A stretch of 64,000 nt of DNA from Nocardia xishanensis NBRC 101358 (GCF_001613365.1 NZ_BDCF01000008.1:269907-333906), one strand, 5' to 3'; positions 17,986-26,422 are shown, counted from the stretch's first letter. The notes: generated from the letters alone by a model not told the origin. Program-made: numbers and translations.

Positions 17986-18597
17986 GTGACCTCCTCCGCC
18001 TGGTCGGTTCGCGTCGCGCGCGAACGCTCGCACACCGACCGCCACCGTGACCTGCTCGACGCCGCCGTCCGGGTCTTCACCGCGCGTGGCTACGCCGGGA
18101 CCACCGTCGCGGCCATCACCGCGGAGGCCGGCGTCGCGCGCGCCACGCTGTATGTGTACTTCGCCTCGAAAGAGGAGATCTTCCACGCGCTCGCCGCGCG
18201 GGTGCGCGACGACTTCATCGCCGCGCAGGAGCCGGGCCTCACCGGCGGCGATCCACGAAAGACATTGCGCGCCACCATCGATGCCTTCGCGATCGCGGCC
18301 CGCGACGCGGGTCCGTTGCTGCGGATGATCGAGGAGCGCGGCGCCATCGATCCGGCGCTGGCCGAGCTCGCGGCCGAGATCGCCGAGCGTCCGACCCGCC
18401 GCTTCACCCGGTGGATCGAGCGCCAACGGCGGGCTGCGGCCCTCTCACCGGTCGCCGAGCCGCGCGTGATCGCGGAGACCGTCGGCTACGCGCTGGCCCG
18501 CGGCGCACTGGAACGCCGCGACGCGGACCCGGCGGCGTGGGACGAGTACTTACGCAACGTCTACACCATCGCCGAGACGTTGCTCGGCATGCCGTGA
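17986..18597 (+). CDS. TetR-family regulator of the acyl-CoA carboxylase
   Basis: About 203 residues. The helix-turn-helix spans about residues 14-60 (RHRDLLDAAVRVFTARGY, then ARATLYVYFASKEEIFHAL). The C-terminal domain is helical with a conserved RRFTRWIERQRR stretch. The start is uncertain: two consecutive GTG codons at 17983 and 17986 lie right after the operator, with no ribosome-binding site, so a leaderless transcript is possible. Upstream reading through the operator would encode unlikely residues. It is divergent from the single-chain carboxylase, its probable target, and terminates at a hairpin shared with the convergent monooxygenase gene. Confidence 0.85.
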   Translation: MTSSAWSVRVARERSHTDRHRDLLDAAVRVFTARGYAGTTVAAITAEAGVARATLYVYFASKEEIFHALAARVRDDFIAAQEPGLTGGDPRKTLRATIDAFAIAARDAGPLLRMIEERGAIDPALAELAAEIAERPTRRFTRWIERQRRAAALSPVAEPRVIAETVGYALARGALERRDADPAAWDEYLRNVYTIAETLLGMP

Positions 18598-18602
18598 CAC
18601 GA

Positions 18603-18634
18603 CTTCGGCCCGCCGAGTCACCGGCGGGCCGAAG
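18603..18634. terminator. Bidirectional hairpin between convergent genes
   Basis: CTTCGGCCCGCCG, a six-base loop and its exact complement form a perfect 13-bp stem in the 49-base gap between the TetR stop and the monooxygenase stop. There is no T run on either side, as is common for actinobacterial terminators. Confidence 0.7.
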
Positions 18635-18646
18635 CACGGCCGTGGC

Positions 18647-20146
18647 TCAGGCGCTGCGGGTTTCCAGCAGCGAGGTCGGCCGGTCGGCGGCTCCGCTGAA
18701 GCGCAGGACGCCGTCCGCGAGCGGCGCCTTGCGCAGCAGCGCGCGGTCGCGGAAGTAGTTGTTGATCACCTGCCACGGGCCGTTGGTGCCCTGGCGGGGC
18801 ATCACCGCGTCGCCGCGCTTGATGTAGCCCGAGGTGAGCGCGCCGCCCATCACCGAATCGGCGCCGCGGTCGCCCTCCTCGGCCACCGCGACGAACTTGG
18901 TGAGGCCGTTGGACTTCAGGTGGTTGAGCAGGCGGCAGAAGTACTCGGCGGCCAGATCGGCCTTCAGCGTCCACGACGCGTTGGTGTAGCCGAGCACCAT
19001 CATGGCGTTGGGCACTCCGTCGAGCAGTGCGCCCTTGTACACCACGCGCTCGCGGGTCACCACCGGCTCGCCGTCGATCTCGAGCGACGCGCCGCCGAGC
19101 ATCTGTACCGACAGGCCCGTCGCGCTGATCACGATGTCGGCCTCGAGTTCCTCGCCGGAGGCCAGCCGGATGCCGGTCTCGGTGAAGGTCTCGATGCGAT
19201 CGGTGGCGATCGAGGCCTTGCCGCTGCGCAGCACCTTGAACAGGTCGCCGTTGGGCACCACGCACAGCCGCTGGTCCCACGGGTTGTAGGTGGGCGTGAA
19301 ATGGCGCATGTCCAGGTCGGCGCCGACCTGCAACCGGACCGCGGCGAGCAGCAGCTTCTTGGCCGCGGCCGGGTTGGTGCGGGAGAGCTGGAAACTGGCG
19401 CGCTGCAAGGCGATATTGCGCGCCCGGCCGATCCGGTAGGCCAGTTTCGCGGGCACCTTGGCCGCCTTCATGCCGACCGCGACCGGGTCGTCGGCGGGCA
19501 ACGCGGTGATGTAGGTGGGCGAGCGCTGCAGCATGGTCACGTGCGCGGCGTCCGCGCTCATGGCGGGGATCAGGGTGATCGCGGTGGCGCCGCTGCCGAT
19601 CACCACCACGCGCTTGCCGCGGTAGTCCAGATCCTCGGGCCAGTGCTGCGGGTGCACGATCTGCCCGCGGAAGTTCTGCTCGCCGGGGAAGTCGGGGCGG
19701 TAGCCGTTGTCGTAGTCGTAGTAGCCGGTGCAGCCGACCAGGAAGTTGCTGGTCCACTCCTCGGTGGCGCCGGTCTGCTCGTCGATCGCGGTGACGGTCC
19801 ACAGCTCGGTCTCGCTGGACCAGCGCGCGACGGTCACCTTGCGGCCGAACCGGATGTGCTCGGTGACGCCGTACTCCGCGGCGGTGTCCTCGATGTACTG
19901 GCGGATGTGCGGGCCGTCGGCGAGCACTTTGGTGCCGTGCCACGGACGGAAGCCGTAGCCGAAGGTGTACATGTCCGAGTCGGAGCGAATGCCCGGGTAC
20001 TTGAACAGGTCCCAGGTTCCGCCGATGGCGCTGCGCCGTTCCAGGATCGCGTAGCTGCGTCCGGTCTGCTCGCGGGTGAGGTGGCAGGCCATCCCGATTC
20101 CGGACAGGCCGGCGCCGATGATCAGTACGTCGACATGCCGCGTCAT
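18647..20146 (-). CDS. MymA/EthA-type Baeyer-Villiger flavin monooxygenase
   Basis: 499 residues. The FAD site is GAGLSG (about residues 11-16), the NADPH site GSGATA (about 185-190), and the Baeyer-Villiger fingerprint FRGQIVHPQHWP sits between them (about 160-171), so the enzyme should insert oxygen next to a ketone or oxidise sulfur. Stretches such as RSDSDMYTFGYGFRPW, GYTNASWTLKADL and SGYIKRGDAVMPRQG match remembered MymA (Rv3083) and EthA (Rv3854c) strongly, MymA somewhat better. EthA activates ethionamide; whether this one does is unknown. ATG 20146 puts the FAD motif at the usual distance. It is convergent with a TetR gene and divergent from an SsuD-type monooxygenase. Confidence 0.93.
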   Translation of the reverse strand: MTRHVDVLIIGAGLSGIGMACHLTREQTGRSYAILERRSAIGGTWDLFKYPGIRSDSDMYTFGYGFRPWHGTKVLADGPHIRQYIEDTAAEYGVTEHIRFGRKVTVARWSSETELWTVTAIDEQTGATEEWTSNFLVGCTGYYDYDNGYRPDFPGEQNFRGQIVHPQHWPEDLDYRGKRVVVIGSGATAITLIPAMSADAAHVTMLQRSPTYITALPADDPVAVGMKAAKVPAKLAYRIGRARNIALQRASFQLSRTNPAAAKKLLLAAVRLQVGADLDMRHFTPTYNPWDQRLCVVPNGDLFKVLRSGKASIATDRIETFTETGIRLASGEELEADIVISATGLSVQMLGGASLEIDGEPVVTRERVVYKGALLDGVPNAMMVLGYTNASWTLKADLAAEYFCRLLNHLKSNGLTKFVAVAEEGDRGADSVMGGALTSGYIKRGDAVMPRQGTNGPWQVINNYFRDRALLRKAPLADGVLRFSGAADRPTSLLETRSA

Positions 20147-20214
20147 TGAGGTACTCGTTTCGTCTGGTCTCGCACCCGGGCGACGTCGCCCGAGCGTGTT
20201 CGTCAAGAGTACAT

Positions 20215-20238
20215 GTTATTGGAAGTAACGTCTATAAC
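20215..20238. promoter_or_regulatory. AT-richer symmetric element upstream of the monooxygenase
   Basis: In the 217-base divergent gap, an element starting GTTAT and ending ATAAC contains an inner imperfect palindrome (GTTATTGGAAGTAAC, 20215-20229). It lies 69 bases upstream of the monooxygenase start and is noticeably AT-richer than its surroundings. It could be an operator or promoter core for either divergent gene; no adjacent regulator gene identifies the binder. Confidence 0.4.
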
Positions 20239-20363
20239 GCGAATCCGCTGATCGGCGATAAGAACCATGGTGGTCGCAAACCGTGACCCCGGGACGTGCG
20301 GTCGGCACCATGAACCACTGCGGCATTCCCACGACTCCCACGCCCGAAGGAAGTGACGCGCGC

Positions 20364-21509
20364 ATGAGTTTGTCGTTTCACTGGTTCCTGCCGACCTACG
20401 GCGATTCGCGCGGTCTGGTCGCGGGCGGCCACGGCACTTTCATGTCCGGCGATCGCCCCGCCTCGCTGCGCTACCTGAATCAGATCGGCGCCGCGGCCGA
20501 GGACAACGGCTTCGAGGCCGTGCTCACCCCGACCGGCGCCTGGTGCGAGGACGCCTGGCTCACCACCGCGATGCTGGTGGAGACCACCGAGACGCTGAAA
20601 TTCCTGGTCGCCTTCCGTCCCGGCCTGATCAGCCCGACTTTGGCCGCGCAGATGGCGGGGACCTTCCAGCGCCATTCGCGCGGCCGCCTGCTGCTCAACG
20701 TGGTGACCGGGGGCGAACCGCACGAGCAGCAGGCCTACGGCGATTTCCTCGACAAGGACCAGCGCTATGCCCGCACCGGCGAGTTCCTGCACGTCGTGCG
20801 TGAGCTGTGGCGTTCGACCGAGCCGGTGACATTCGAGGGCGAGCACATCCGGGTCCGCGAGGCGCTGCTGAGCAACCGGCCCGATCCGATCCCGCCGGTG
20901 TTCTTCGGCGGTTCGTCGGCGCCGGCCGGTCCGGTGGCCGCCCGCTATGCCGACACCTACCTCACCTGGGGAGAGCCGCTGCTCGCGGTGAGCAGGAAGC
21001 TGGAGTGGATCCGCCGCCTCGCCGTCGACCACGGCCGCGTCATCGACTACGGCCTGCGCATCCACGTCATCAGCCGCGACACCTCCGCACAGGCGTGGGC
21101 CGAGGCAGATCGGCTGCTTCAAGGCATCGATCCCGCCGACGTGGCGCGGGTGCAGGCGAATCTCGCGCGCAGCGAATCCGAAGGGCAGCGCCGGATGGTC
21201 GAGCTACACGGCGGCCGCGCCGAGCGACTGGAGATCGCGCCGAACCTGTGGGCCGGCGTCGGACTGGTGCGCGGCGGCGCGGGCACCGCGCTCGTCGGCT
21301 CGCACGAGGAGGTCGCAGAACGGCTGATCGAGTACTCACGCCTTGGCATCACCCACTTCATCCTGTCCGGCTACCCGCATCTCGAGGAGGCGTACTGGTT
21401 CGGCGAGGGGGTGCTGCCGATCCTGGAGCGCATGGGTCTGTGGCGGCATCCGCACCGCACCGGGGCGGTCCGCGGCGGCACACCGTTCGCGGCCTCGTCG
21501 TCGAGCTGA
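20364..21509 (+). CDS. ssuD: SsuD-type FMNH2-dependent alkanesulfonate monooxygenase
   Basis: 381 residues, the same length as E. coli SsuD. It is a luciferase-like TIM-barrel enzyme that releases sulfite from alkanesulfonates using reduced flavin. Typical SsuD segments are visible: FHWFLPTYGD near the start, NVVTGGEPHEQQAYGDFLDK at about 113-132, RYARTGEF, and the C-terminal GYPHLEEAYWFGEGVLP. ATG 20364 has GAAGGAAG about nine bases upstream. No sulfonate ABC transporter (SsuABC) or flavin reductase (SsuE) gene lies nearby, so partners must be encoded elsewhere. It is divergent from the Baeyer-Villiger monooxygenase. Confidence 0.9.
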   Translation: MSLSFHWFLPTYGDSRGLVAGGHGTFMSGDRPASLRYLNQIGAAAEDNGFEAVLTPTGAWCEDAWLTTAMLVETTETLKFLVAFRPGLISPTLAAQMAGTFQRHSRGRLLLNVVTGGEPHEQQAYGDFLDKDQRYARTGEFLHVVRELWRSTEPVTFEGEHIRVREALLSNRPDPIPPVFFGGSSAPAGPVAARYADTYLTWGEPLLAVSRKLEWIRRLAVDHGRVIDYGLRIHVISRDTSAQAWAEADRLLQGIDPADVARVQANLARSESEGQRRMVELHGGRAERLEIAPNLWAGVGLVRGGAGTALVGSHEEVAERLIEYSRLGITHFILSGYPHLEEAYWFGEGVLPILERMGLWRHPHRTGAVRGGTPFAASSSS

Positions 21510-21591
21510 GCGCGCGGCCGGGGTGCGTTCGCTGCCCATACGCAGCGCCTGCAAACCCCCGGTTATCGACTCCATCGCGGCACCCACGAGA

Positions 21592-21640
21592 ATGGATTCC
21601 CGGCTCCGGCCCACAAAGGCCGAGCCGAGGATCCATTTTT
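21592..21640 (+). terminator. Two-tier hairpin with T run between ssuD and the permease
   Basis: ATGGAT pairs with ATCCAT at the base, and GGCTCCGGCC pairs with GGCCGAGCC (one bulge) at the top around the loop CACAAA. The structure is followed directly by TTTTT, a rare classic intrinsic-terminator layout for this GC-rich window. It ends 35 bases before the permease ATG, so it could terminate ssuD or act as a leader attenuator of the permease. Confidence 0.6.
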
Positions 21641-21675
21641 CGTACGGGGGTGCACCGCGCCCCGAGAGGAAGTCG

Positions 21676-23091
21676 ATGACCCGCGCAGCTGAACAACGGT
21701 GGCGCCGCCGCACGCCCGACGATTCGAACCTGCCCGCCGCGGGCGCGTCACTCGAGCGCAGGCTCGGAAGGATCGACCTGACCGCCATGGGTGTCGGCAC
21801 CATCGTCGGCGCGGGCATCTTCGTCATCACCGGCGTCGCGGCCGCGGAGAAGGCCGGACCGGCCATCGTGCTGTCGTTCGGACTGGCCGGTCTGGTCTGC
21901 GTGCTGGTCGCGCTGTGTTACAGCGAGCTCGCCGCGATGGTCCCGGTCTCGGGCAGCGCGTACACCTACACCTACGCCACCCTCGGTGAGGGTCCCGCGT
22001 TCCTGGTCGGCTGGAATCTGCTGCTCGAATTCGTCATCGCGGGCGCGGCCGTTGCGATCGGCTGGTCCGGGACCACGGTGTCGGCGCTGGACTCGATGTT
22101 CGGCATCGCGCTGCCGCACGCCATCACCGCGGGGCCCGGCGAGGGCGGGGTGGTAAACCTGCCCGCGGTGCTGATCATCGCCGCGGTCGTGGCCGTGCTG
22201 GTCGGCGAGGTGACGCTCACCGCGCGCATCACCAAGGCGCTCGTCGCGGTGACCATCGGCGTGCTGGTGCTGGTGATCGCCGTCGGCGCCCCGCACATCG
22301 ACCCGGGCAACTGGGTCCCGTTCGCGCCGTTCGGCTGGAGCGGTGTCATCGGCGGCGCGGCCATCGCGTTCTTCGCCTTCCTCGGTTTCGACGTGGTCGC
22401 CGCCTCCGCCGAGGAGGCGCGCAACCCCAAGCGCGACGTGCCGTTCGCCATCATCGGCACCGTGCTGATCGCCACTCTGCTCTACGCGCTCGTCAGCGCC
22501 GTGCTCACCGGCGTCGTCCCGTTCCCGACCCTGAACAACGGCGCCCCGATCGCCACCGCCTTCGGAGCGCTGAACATCGGCTGGATCGGCAACGTCATCA
22601 TCGTCGCCTCGGTCATCGCGCTCAGCAAGGGACTGCTGCTCATCGTCTACGCCCAGGTGCGGCTCAGTTTCGCGATGTGCCGCGACGGTCTGCTCCCCCG
22701 CAAGCTGGCCGCCACCGGCAAGCGCTCGACACCGGTGCGGCTGACGCTGGTCCTCGGGGTGTGCTGTGCGGCCATCGCCGGACTGCTGCCCATCGACATC
22801 GTGGTCGAACTGGTGAACATCGGCGCGCTGTCGGCCTTCGCGGTGGTGTGCGTCGGTGTGCTGGTGCTGCGCAAACTGGAGCCGAACCGGGAGCGTCCGT
22901 TCCGCACCCCGCTCGTGCCGCTGGTGCCGATCCTCGCGCTGATCGGATGCGCGCTGATGGCGGTCACCCTCGACGCGCTGACCTGGGTGCGGTTCGCGGT
23001 CTGGATCGCGGTCGGCATCGCGGTGTATTTCGGGTACGGACGCAGGCACTCGACGTTCGGCGCATCCGAGGCCCGCGTTCCCGTGAGTTAG
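21676..23091 (+). CDS. APC-superfamily amino-acid permease
   Basis: 471-residue membrane transporter with about twelve hydrophobic segments. The family start motif GVGTIVGAGIFVITG is at about residues 38-52, forming the unwound substrate-binding part of helix 1, and FFAFLGFDVVAASAEEARNP (about 233-252) marks helix 6. These match the cationic amino-acid transporter branch (YfnA/CAT-like), though the substrate cannot be read from sequence. ATG 21676 has GAGAGGAAG just upstream. The gene overlaps the convergent hypothetical gene by four bases. A hairpin with a T run precedes it. Confidence 0.9.
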   Translation: MTRAAEQRWRRRTPDDSNLPAAGASLERRLGRIDLTAMGVGTIVGAGIFVITGVAAAEKAGPAIVLSFGLAGLVCVLVALCYSELAAMVPVSGSAYTYTYATLGEGPAFLVGWNLLLEFVIAGAAVAIGWSGTTVSALDSMFGIALPHAITAGPGEGGVVNLPAVLIIAAVVAVLVGEVTLTARITKALVAVTIGVLVLVIAVGAPHIDPGNWVPFAPFGWSGVIGGAAIAFFAFLGFDVVAASAEEARNPKRDVPFAIIGTVLIATLLYALVSAVLTGVVPFPTLNNGAPIATAFGALNIGWIGNVIIVASVIALSKGLLLIVYAQVRLSFAMCRDGLLPRKLAATGKRSTPVRLTLVLGVCCAAIAGLLPIDIVVELVNIGALSAFAVVCVGVLVLRKLEPNRERPFRTPLVPLVPILALIGCALMAVTLDALTWVRFAVWIAVGIAVYFGYGRRHSTFGASEARVPVS

Positions 23092-23489
23092 CCGCGCCCG
23101 GCGGGCTGCACCCAGCGCAAGAACGCGTCCACTGTTGTTTCCGGGGACGTGTTGAAGCAGAGCCTGATGCCGGGCGCCGCCGCGGTCAGCACGTTCACGA
23201 TCCGTTCGAACAGCAAGGTCTGCTCCGGGAGCATTCTGATGCCGCCGCCGATCATCGCCAGCCCGTAGGTCGCCTCCCCGAGCCTGCTCTTGACGAGGTC
23301 CTCGGCCGCGTCGGGATCGGCGGGAAGCATGCACGACACGACGTCGAAGCCCGAATCCAGCAGCACCGCCGTCGCGGCCTCGACGCGGGCGGTGAGCGCG
23401 GCCTCGTCCAGGCCCGGGTGCTTGCTGTAGTCGAGCTGGCTGGGATGCAGGCCGATGGAGAGGATCTTGGTGCCGGAACCGAGGGTCAT
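23088..23489 (-). CDS. Hypothetical protein, Rossmann-like
   Basis: 133 residues of unknown function. Alternating beta-alpha pattern is visible (TKILSIGLHPSQLDY, then VLLDSGFDVVSCMLPAD, then TYGLAMIGGGIR). It could be a small response-regulator-like or NAD-like fold, but no catalytic motif is recognised. The start ATG 23489 is chosen because the beta strand begins right after it; it has only a weak purine tract upstream. The 3' end overlaps the permease stop on the opposite strand. The 262 bases upstream, up to the WYL gene, contain nothing recognised. Confidence 0.65.
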   Translation of the reverse strand: MTLGSGTKILSIGLHPSQLDYSKHPGLDEAALTARVEAATAVLLDSGFDVVSCMLPADPDAAEDLVKSRLGEATYGLAMIGGGIRMLPEQTLLFERIVNVLTAAAPGIRLCFNTSPETTVDAFLRWVQPAGRG

Positions 23490-23751
23490 GACGTCCACAT
23501 TGCCAGCGATCTTCGCTGCGCGCAGACGGGGAAGCGCACGCTGTGTCGTTCTGCACTCGATGCGGATTCGCTGTCGCGTGGCCGCTCTTCCCGGTCGTGG
23601 CATGGAGTGCAACCGGAGTTCCACGTGAATCAGACCGTTTTCCAACGGAATTCGGAGACGGCTCGCCCGGTGGTCCCTCGGATGCCCACGCGCGCCTTTT
23701 CGATGTGTCGCCGAAAGCCGATGCGGCGGTGCAGATCACACCGCTCGGGGC

Positions 23752-24741
23752 TTACGGGTTCTCCCCCTCCGGCATCGGTGGAATCGGCCCACCGGCCGTC
23801 TGCAGCCGCTCCGCCAAGGCGTGACAGCGCGTCGCCAGCTCCGGAGGGTCCAGTACCTCGAAGGCGTGCCCCAGTAGGAGCACGCGCATCAGTACGGCGT
23901 CCAAGTCGGCGGCGCCGCTGAGCACCTCGCAACGCTCGCTGCCGCGCCCGCGCACCACGGCCGCCGACGCCGGAATCTGCGCGCGCACCGTGTCGGCCGG
24001 CGCGTGCACGAGAAAGCGTGCCTGGTGCGGATAGACCCGGCTCGCCACGCCCTCCTGCACGTACGTCGCCGCGTCCGGCGCGGGGCGCGCGCGGAACCGC
24101 CAGGTCCGTGCGACCACATCGGTCATCCGGTCGACGCGGAAGCTGCGCCAGTCGTCGCGATCGAGGTCGTAGGCGAGCAGATACCAGCGCCGGTCGGAGG
24201 CGACGAGACGATAGGGCTCGACCCGCCGCCGTCGCGGCCCTTTCGCGGACGGGTAGTCGAATCCCGCCTCGACCTCGTCGCGGCACGCTCTGGCCAGCGT
24301 CATGAGCGCCTCGGGCTCGACGGGTGTGCGGCCGCCGCCGAAGGATTCGACCGATTCGATCAGCGCGCGCACCTCGTTCCGCAGCCGGGCGGGTAGCACC
24401 CGGTCGAGTTTGGTCAGCGCCCGCAGCGCGGCATCCCCTGCGCCGGTGATCGCGCCACCCGCACCCACGAGCAGCGCGACCGCGGTGGCGATCGCTTCCT
24501 CGTCGTCGAGCAGCAGCGGCGGCAGGTCTTGTCCCGGTCCGAGCCGGTAGCCGCCGCCGACGCCCTGGCAGGCGTGCACCGGATAGCCGAGGGTGCGCAG
24601 TCGTTCGACATCGCGCCGTACCGTGCGTGGCGTGACGCCGAGCCGGTCGGCGAGCTCGGGGCCGGTCCACACCTGGCGTTGCTGCAACAACCCGAGCAAG
24701 GTGAGCACTCGCTCGGTCGTCCCCCGCTCGTCGCCTGTCAT
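23752..24741 (-). CDS. WYL-domain (YafY-type) transcriptional regulator
   Basis: 329 residues. An N-terminal DeoR-like winged helix (about 9-60; WTGPELADRLGVTPRTVRRD) is followed by a WYL ligand-sensing domain (about 135-215; VEPYRLVASDRRWYLLAYD) and a C-terminal WCX-like extension. ATG 24741 has GAGG five bases upstream; a GTG two codons earlier is possible. Regulators of this type often sit beside DinB or glyoxalase-like genes, and here it is divergent from exactly such a pair (24810 onward). A clean inverted repeat lies between them. Confidence 0.9.
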   Translation of the reverse strand: MTGDERGTTERVLTLLGLLQQRQVWTGPELADRLGVTPRTVRRDVERLRTLGYPVHACQGVGGGYRLGPGQDLPPLLLDDEEAIATAVALLVGAGGAITGAGDAALRALTKLDRVLPARLRNEVRALIESVESFGGGRTPVEPEALMTLARACRDEVEAGFDYPSAKGPRRRRVEPYRLVASDRRWYLLAYDLDRDDWRSFRVDRMTDVVARTWRFRARPAPDAATYVQEGVASRVYPHQARFLVHAPADTVRAQIPASAAVVRGRGSERCEVLSGAADLDAVLMRVLLLGHAFEVLDPPELATRCHALAERLQTAGGPIPPMPEGENP

Positions 24742-24767
24742 GTCCACCTCGCCGAGCCTGCCGTAGC

Positions 24768-24790
24768 TAGCGGACCGATACTGTCCGCTA
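24768..24790. promoter_or_regulatory. Operator between WYL regulator and DinB/VOC operon
   Basis: TAGCGGAC, seven bases, then GTCCGCTA form a perfect 8-bp inverted repeat in the 68-base divergent gap. The WYL regulator is the obvious candidate binder. It sits 20 bases before the DinB ATG, so binding could block that promoter or its start site. Confidence 0.68.
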
Positions 24791-24809
24791 TTGGTGTCAG
24801 GGTAGCCGC

Positions 24810-25403
24810 ATGGAAGCTGACATAGAACGACTCGACTGGAACCGGACGCTGCGCGAGCAGTGGGAGGTCCACTGGGACAATCAATTGCGACCCCGGCTCG
24901 ACGGTCTCACCGACGACGAGTACTTCTGGTCGCCGATACCGGACGCGTGGAGCGTGCGGCCGCGCGGCAGCTCGACCGCGCCGATCCAAGCAGGCGCGGG
25001 AGACTTCACGATCGACTATGCGGTTCCTGGCTCGGGCCCCGCGGCGTTCACCACGATCGCGTGGCGACTCGGCCACGTCATCGTCGGCGTGCTCGCCGTG
25101 CGCAACGCGGCGCACTTCGGCGCACCGCCCGCCTCCTACGAAACCTGGTCATACGCGGGCGACGCCGCTGCCGCACTCGACCAGCTCGAAACCCAGCTCG
25201 GCATATGGCTCGCCGGAGTACGCGACCTCGGGGACGCCGGACTGCGACGCAAGGCCGGCCCGAAGGAGCCCTATCCCGAGGCATCCATGGCCGACCTGGT
25301 ACTACACATCCATCGCGAACTGATCCACCACTTGTCCGAGGTCTGCCTGCTGCGCGACCTCTACCTGCACACGCAACCCGCCGGGAACGGAGCAACTCGA
25401 TGA
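24810..25403 (+). CDS. DinB-family protein
   Basis: 197 residues, four-helix-bundle DinB/YfiT type. Three candidate metal-ligand histidines are visible: in AWRLGHVIVG (about residue 90) and in HIHRELIHHLSEV (about 168-180). Such proteins are thiol-transferases or metal-dependent hydrolases, often of unknown substrate; some use mycothiol or bacillithiol. The gene is divergent from a WYL regulator and overlaps the next gene by four bases, so it forms a two-gene operon with a VOC protein. The ribosome-binding site is weak. Confidence 0.85.
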   Translation: MEADIERLDWNRTLREQWEVHWDNQLRPRLDGLTDDEYFWSPIPDAWSVRPRGSSTAPIQAGAGDFTIDYAVPGSGPAAFTTIAWRLGHVIVGVLAVRNAAHFGAPPASYETWSYAGDAAAALDQLETQLGIWLAGVRDLGDAGLRRKAGPKEPYPEASMADLVLHIHRELIHHLSEVCLLRDLYLHTQPAGNGATR

Positions 25404-25861
25404 GCCGCCACATCCAGATCACCTTCGACGCCAACGATCCGAAGGCGCTGTCCACCTTCTGGCGCGACGCGCTCGGCTATGTCCACCCCGGCCCGCCCGG
25501 AGTCGACCTGCCCGCCGACGCCGACCCGCTGGCCGCGTGGGACGAGTTCCTCGCTCGTATCGGCGTACCGCCGGAGCAGCGCAACACGAAATCGGCCATC
25601 GAGGACCCGGACGGGCACGGCCCGCGACTGTTCTTCCAGCAGGTGCCGGAGGGCAAAGTCGCCAAGAACCGCGTCCACCTCGACGTCCGCGCCGCTCCGG
25701 GGCTCCAGGGCGAGGAACGCATGGCGGCGCTGGAGGCCGAGTGCGACCGGCTTGTCGCGCTGGGAGCGAAACGTGCACGTCGCCACGAGCCCGAGCCGCC
25801 GCTCAGCGCGGGCTTCATCGTGATGGCCGATCCCGAGGGCAACGAGTTCTGCCTCGACTGA
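25400..25861 (+). CDS. VOC-family (glyoxalase/bleomycin-resistance fold) protein
   Basis: 153 residues with the paired beta-alpha-beta units of the vicinal oxygen chelate superfamily: HIQITFDANDPKALSTFWRD at the start, KNRVHLDVRA in the middle and MADPEGNEFCLD at the end. The first candidate metal ligand is the His in the initial strand; the second His is in VHLDV and Glu is in NEFCLD. ATG overlaps the DinB stop as ATGA. Function within the superfamily (isomerase, dioxygenase or drug-binding) cannot be decided. Confidence 0.85.
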   Translation: MSRHIQITFDANDPKALSTFWRDALGYVHPGPPGVDLPADADPLAAWDEFLARIGVPPEQRNTKSAIEDPDGHGPRLFFQQVPEGKVAKNRVHLDVRAAPGLQGEERMAALEAECDRLVALGAKRARRHEPEPPLSAGFIVMADPEGNEFCLD

Positions 25862-25993
25862 CTCGGTCCGGCTGTGTGACAAGGCGACTCGCGCGCGGTC
25901 GGCGTGCGGACGAGGTCGCCGCGGTGTCAGCAGCTCCAGTGCGACGATCGCGCCGGAGCTGCTGCCCGGACACCACTCGACCGAACTGCCCGG

Positions 25994-26422
25994 TCAGAGT
26001 CGGGCATCCACGACGTCGAGAAACTCGGCGATCTCGTCATCGAAGCTGGTGTCGCCACGCAGATACTCGACGCTGAGCGCTGTCAGGTCCCGGCCCACCT
26101 CGGTCGGCGTGGTGAAGTCGGCCATGAATTGCTCGAAGTCGGCCAGGTCTTCGGCACAACGCATCGCCGCGCGCACGTAAAAGGACGACGCGACCGGCGC
26201 ACCCACCGCGCGCAGCATGCCGTCGCACTGCTCCAACCGCTCACGTCCCAGGTTGTAGATCAGCTGCCCGAAGCCACCGTTCTTCACCTGGTAATCGAAG
26301 TCCGCGGCCAGGACGGCGAGGTAAACCAGATCCCGTGTCGCTTCGTCGAGATTTTCGGCATCGTCGATGAGTTGCGCCGCCCGCCGGCCAAGGCGCTGCA
26401 GCCGCTCGTTGTACACGCTCAC
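25994..26422 (-). CDS. DUF4375 (DMP19-like) protein
   Basis: 142 residues. The family core AADFDYQVKNGGFGQLIYN, about residues 39-57, matches DUF4375, whose best known member DMP19 of Neisseria mimics DNA and counters a nitrogen-response repressor. The chain is helical and acidic (many Asp/Glu, especially the C-terminal FDDEIAEFLDVVDARL), which fits DNA mimicry but does not prove it. ATG 26422 is the longest reasonable start; the gene stands alone, converging on the VOC gene with a 132-base gap. Confidence 0.75.
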   Translation of the reverse strand: MSVYNERLQRLGRRAAQLIDDAENLDEATRDLVYLAVLAADFDYQVKNGGFGQLIYNLGRERLEQCDGMLRAVGAPVASSFYVRAAMRCAEDLADFEQFMADFTTPTEVGRDLTALSVEYLRGDTSFDDEIAEFLDVVDARL

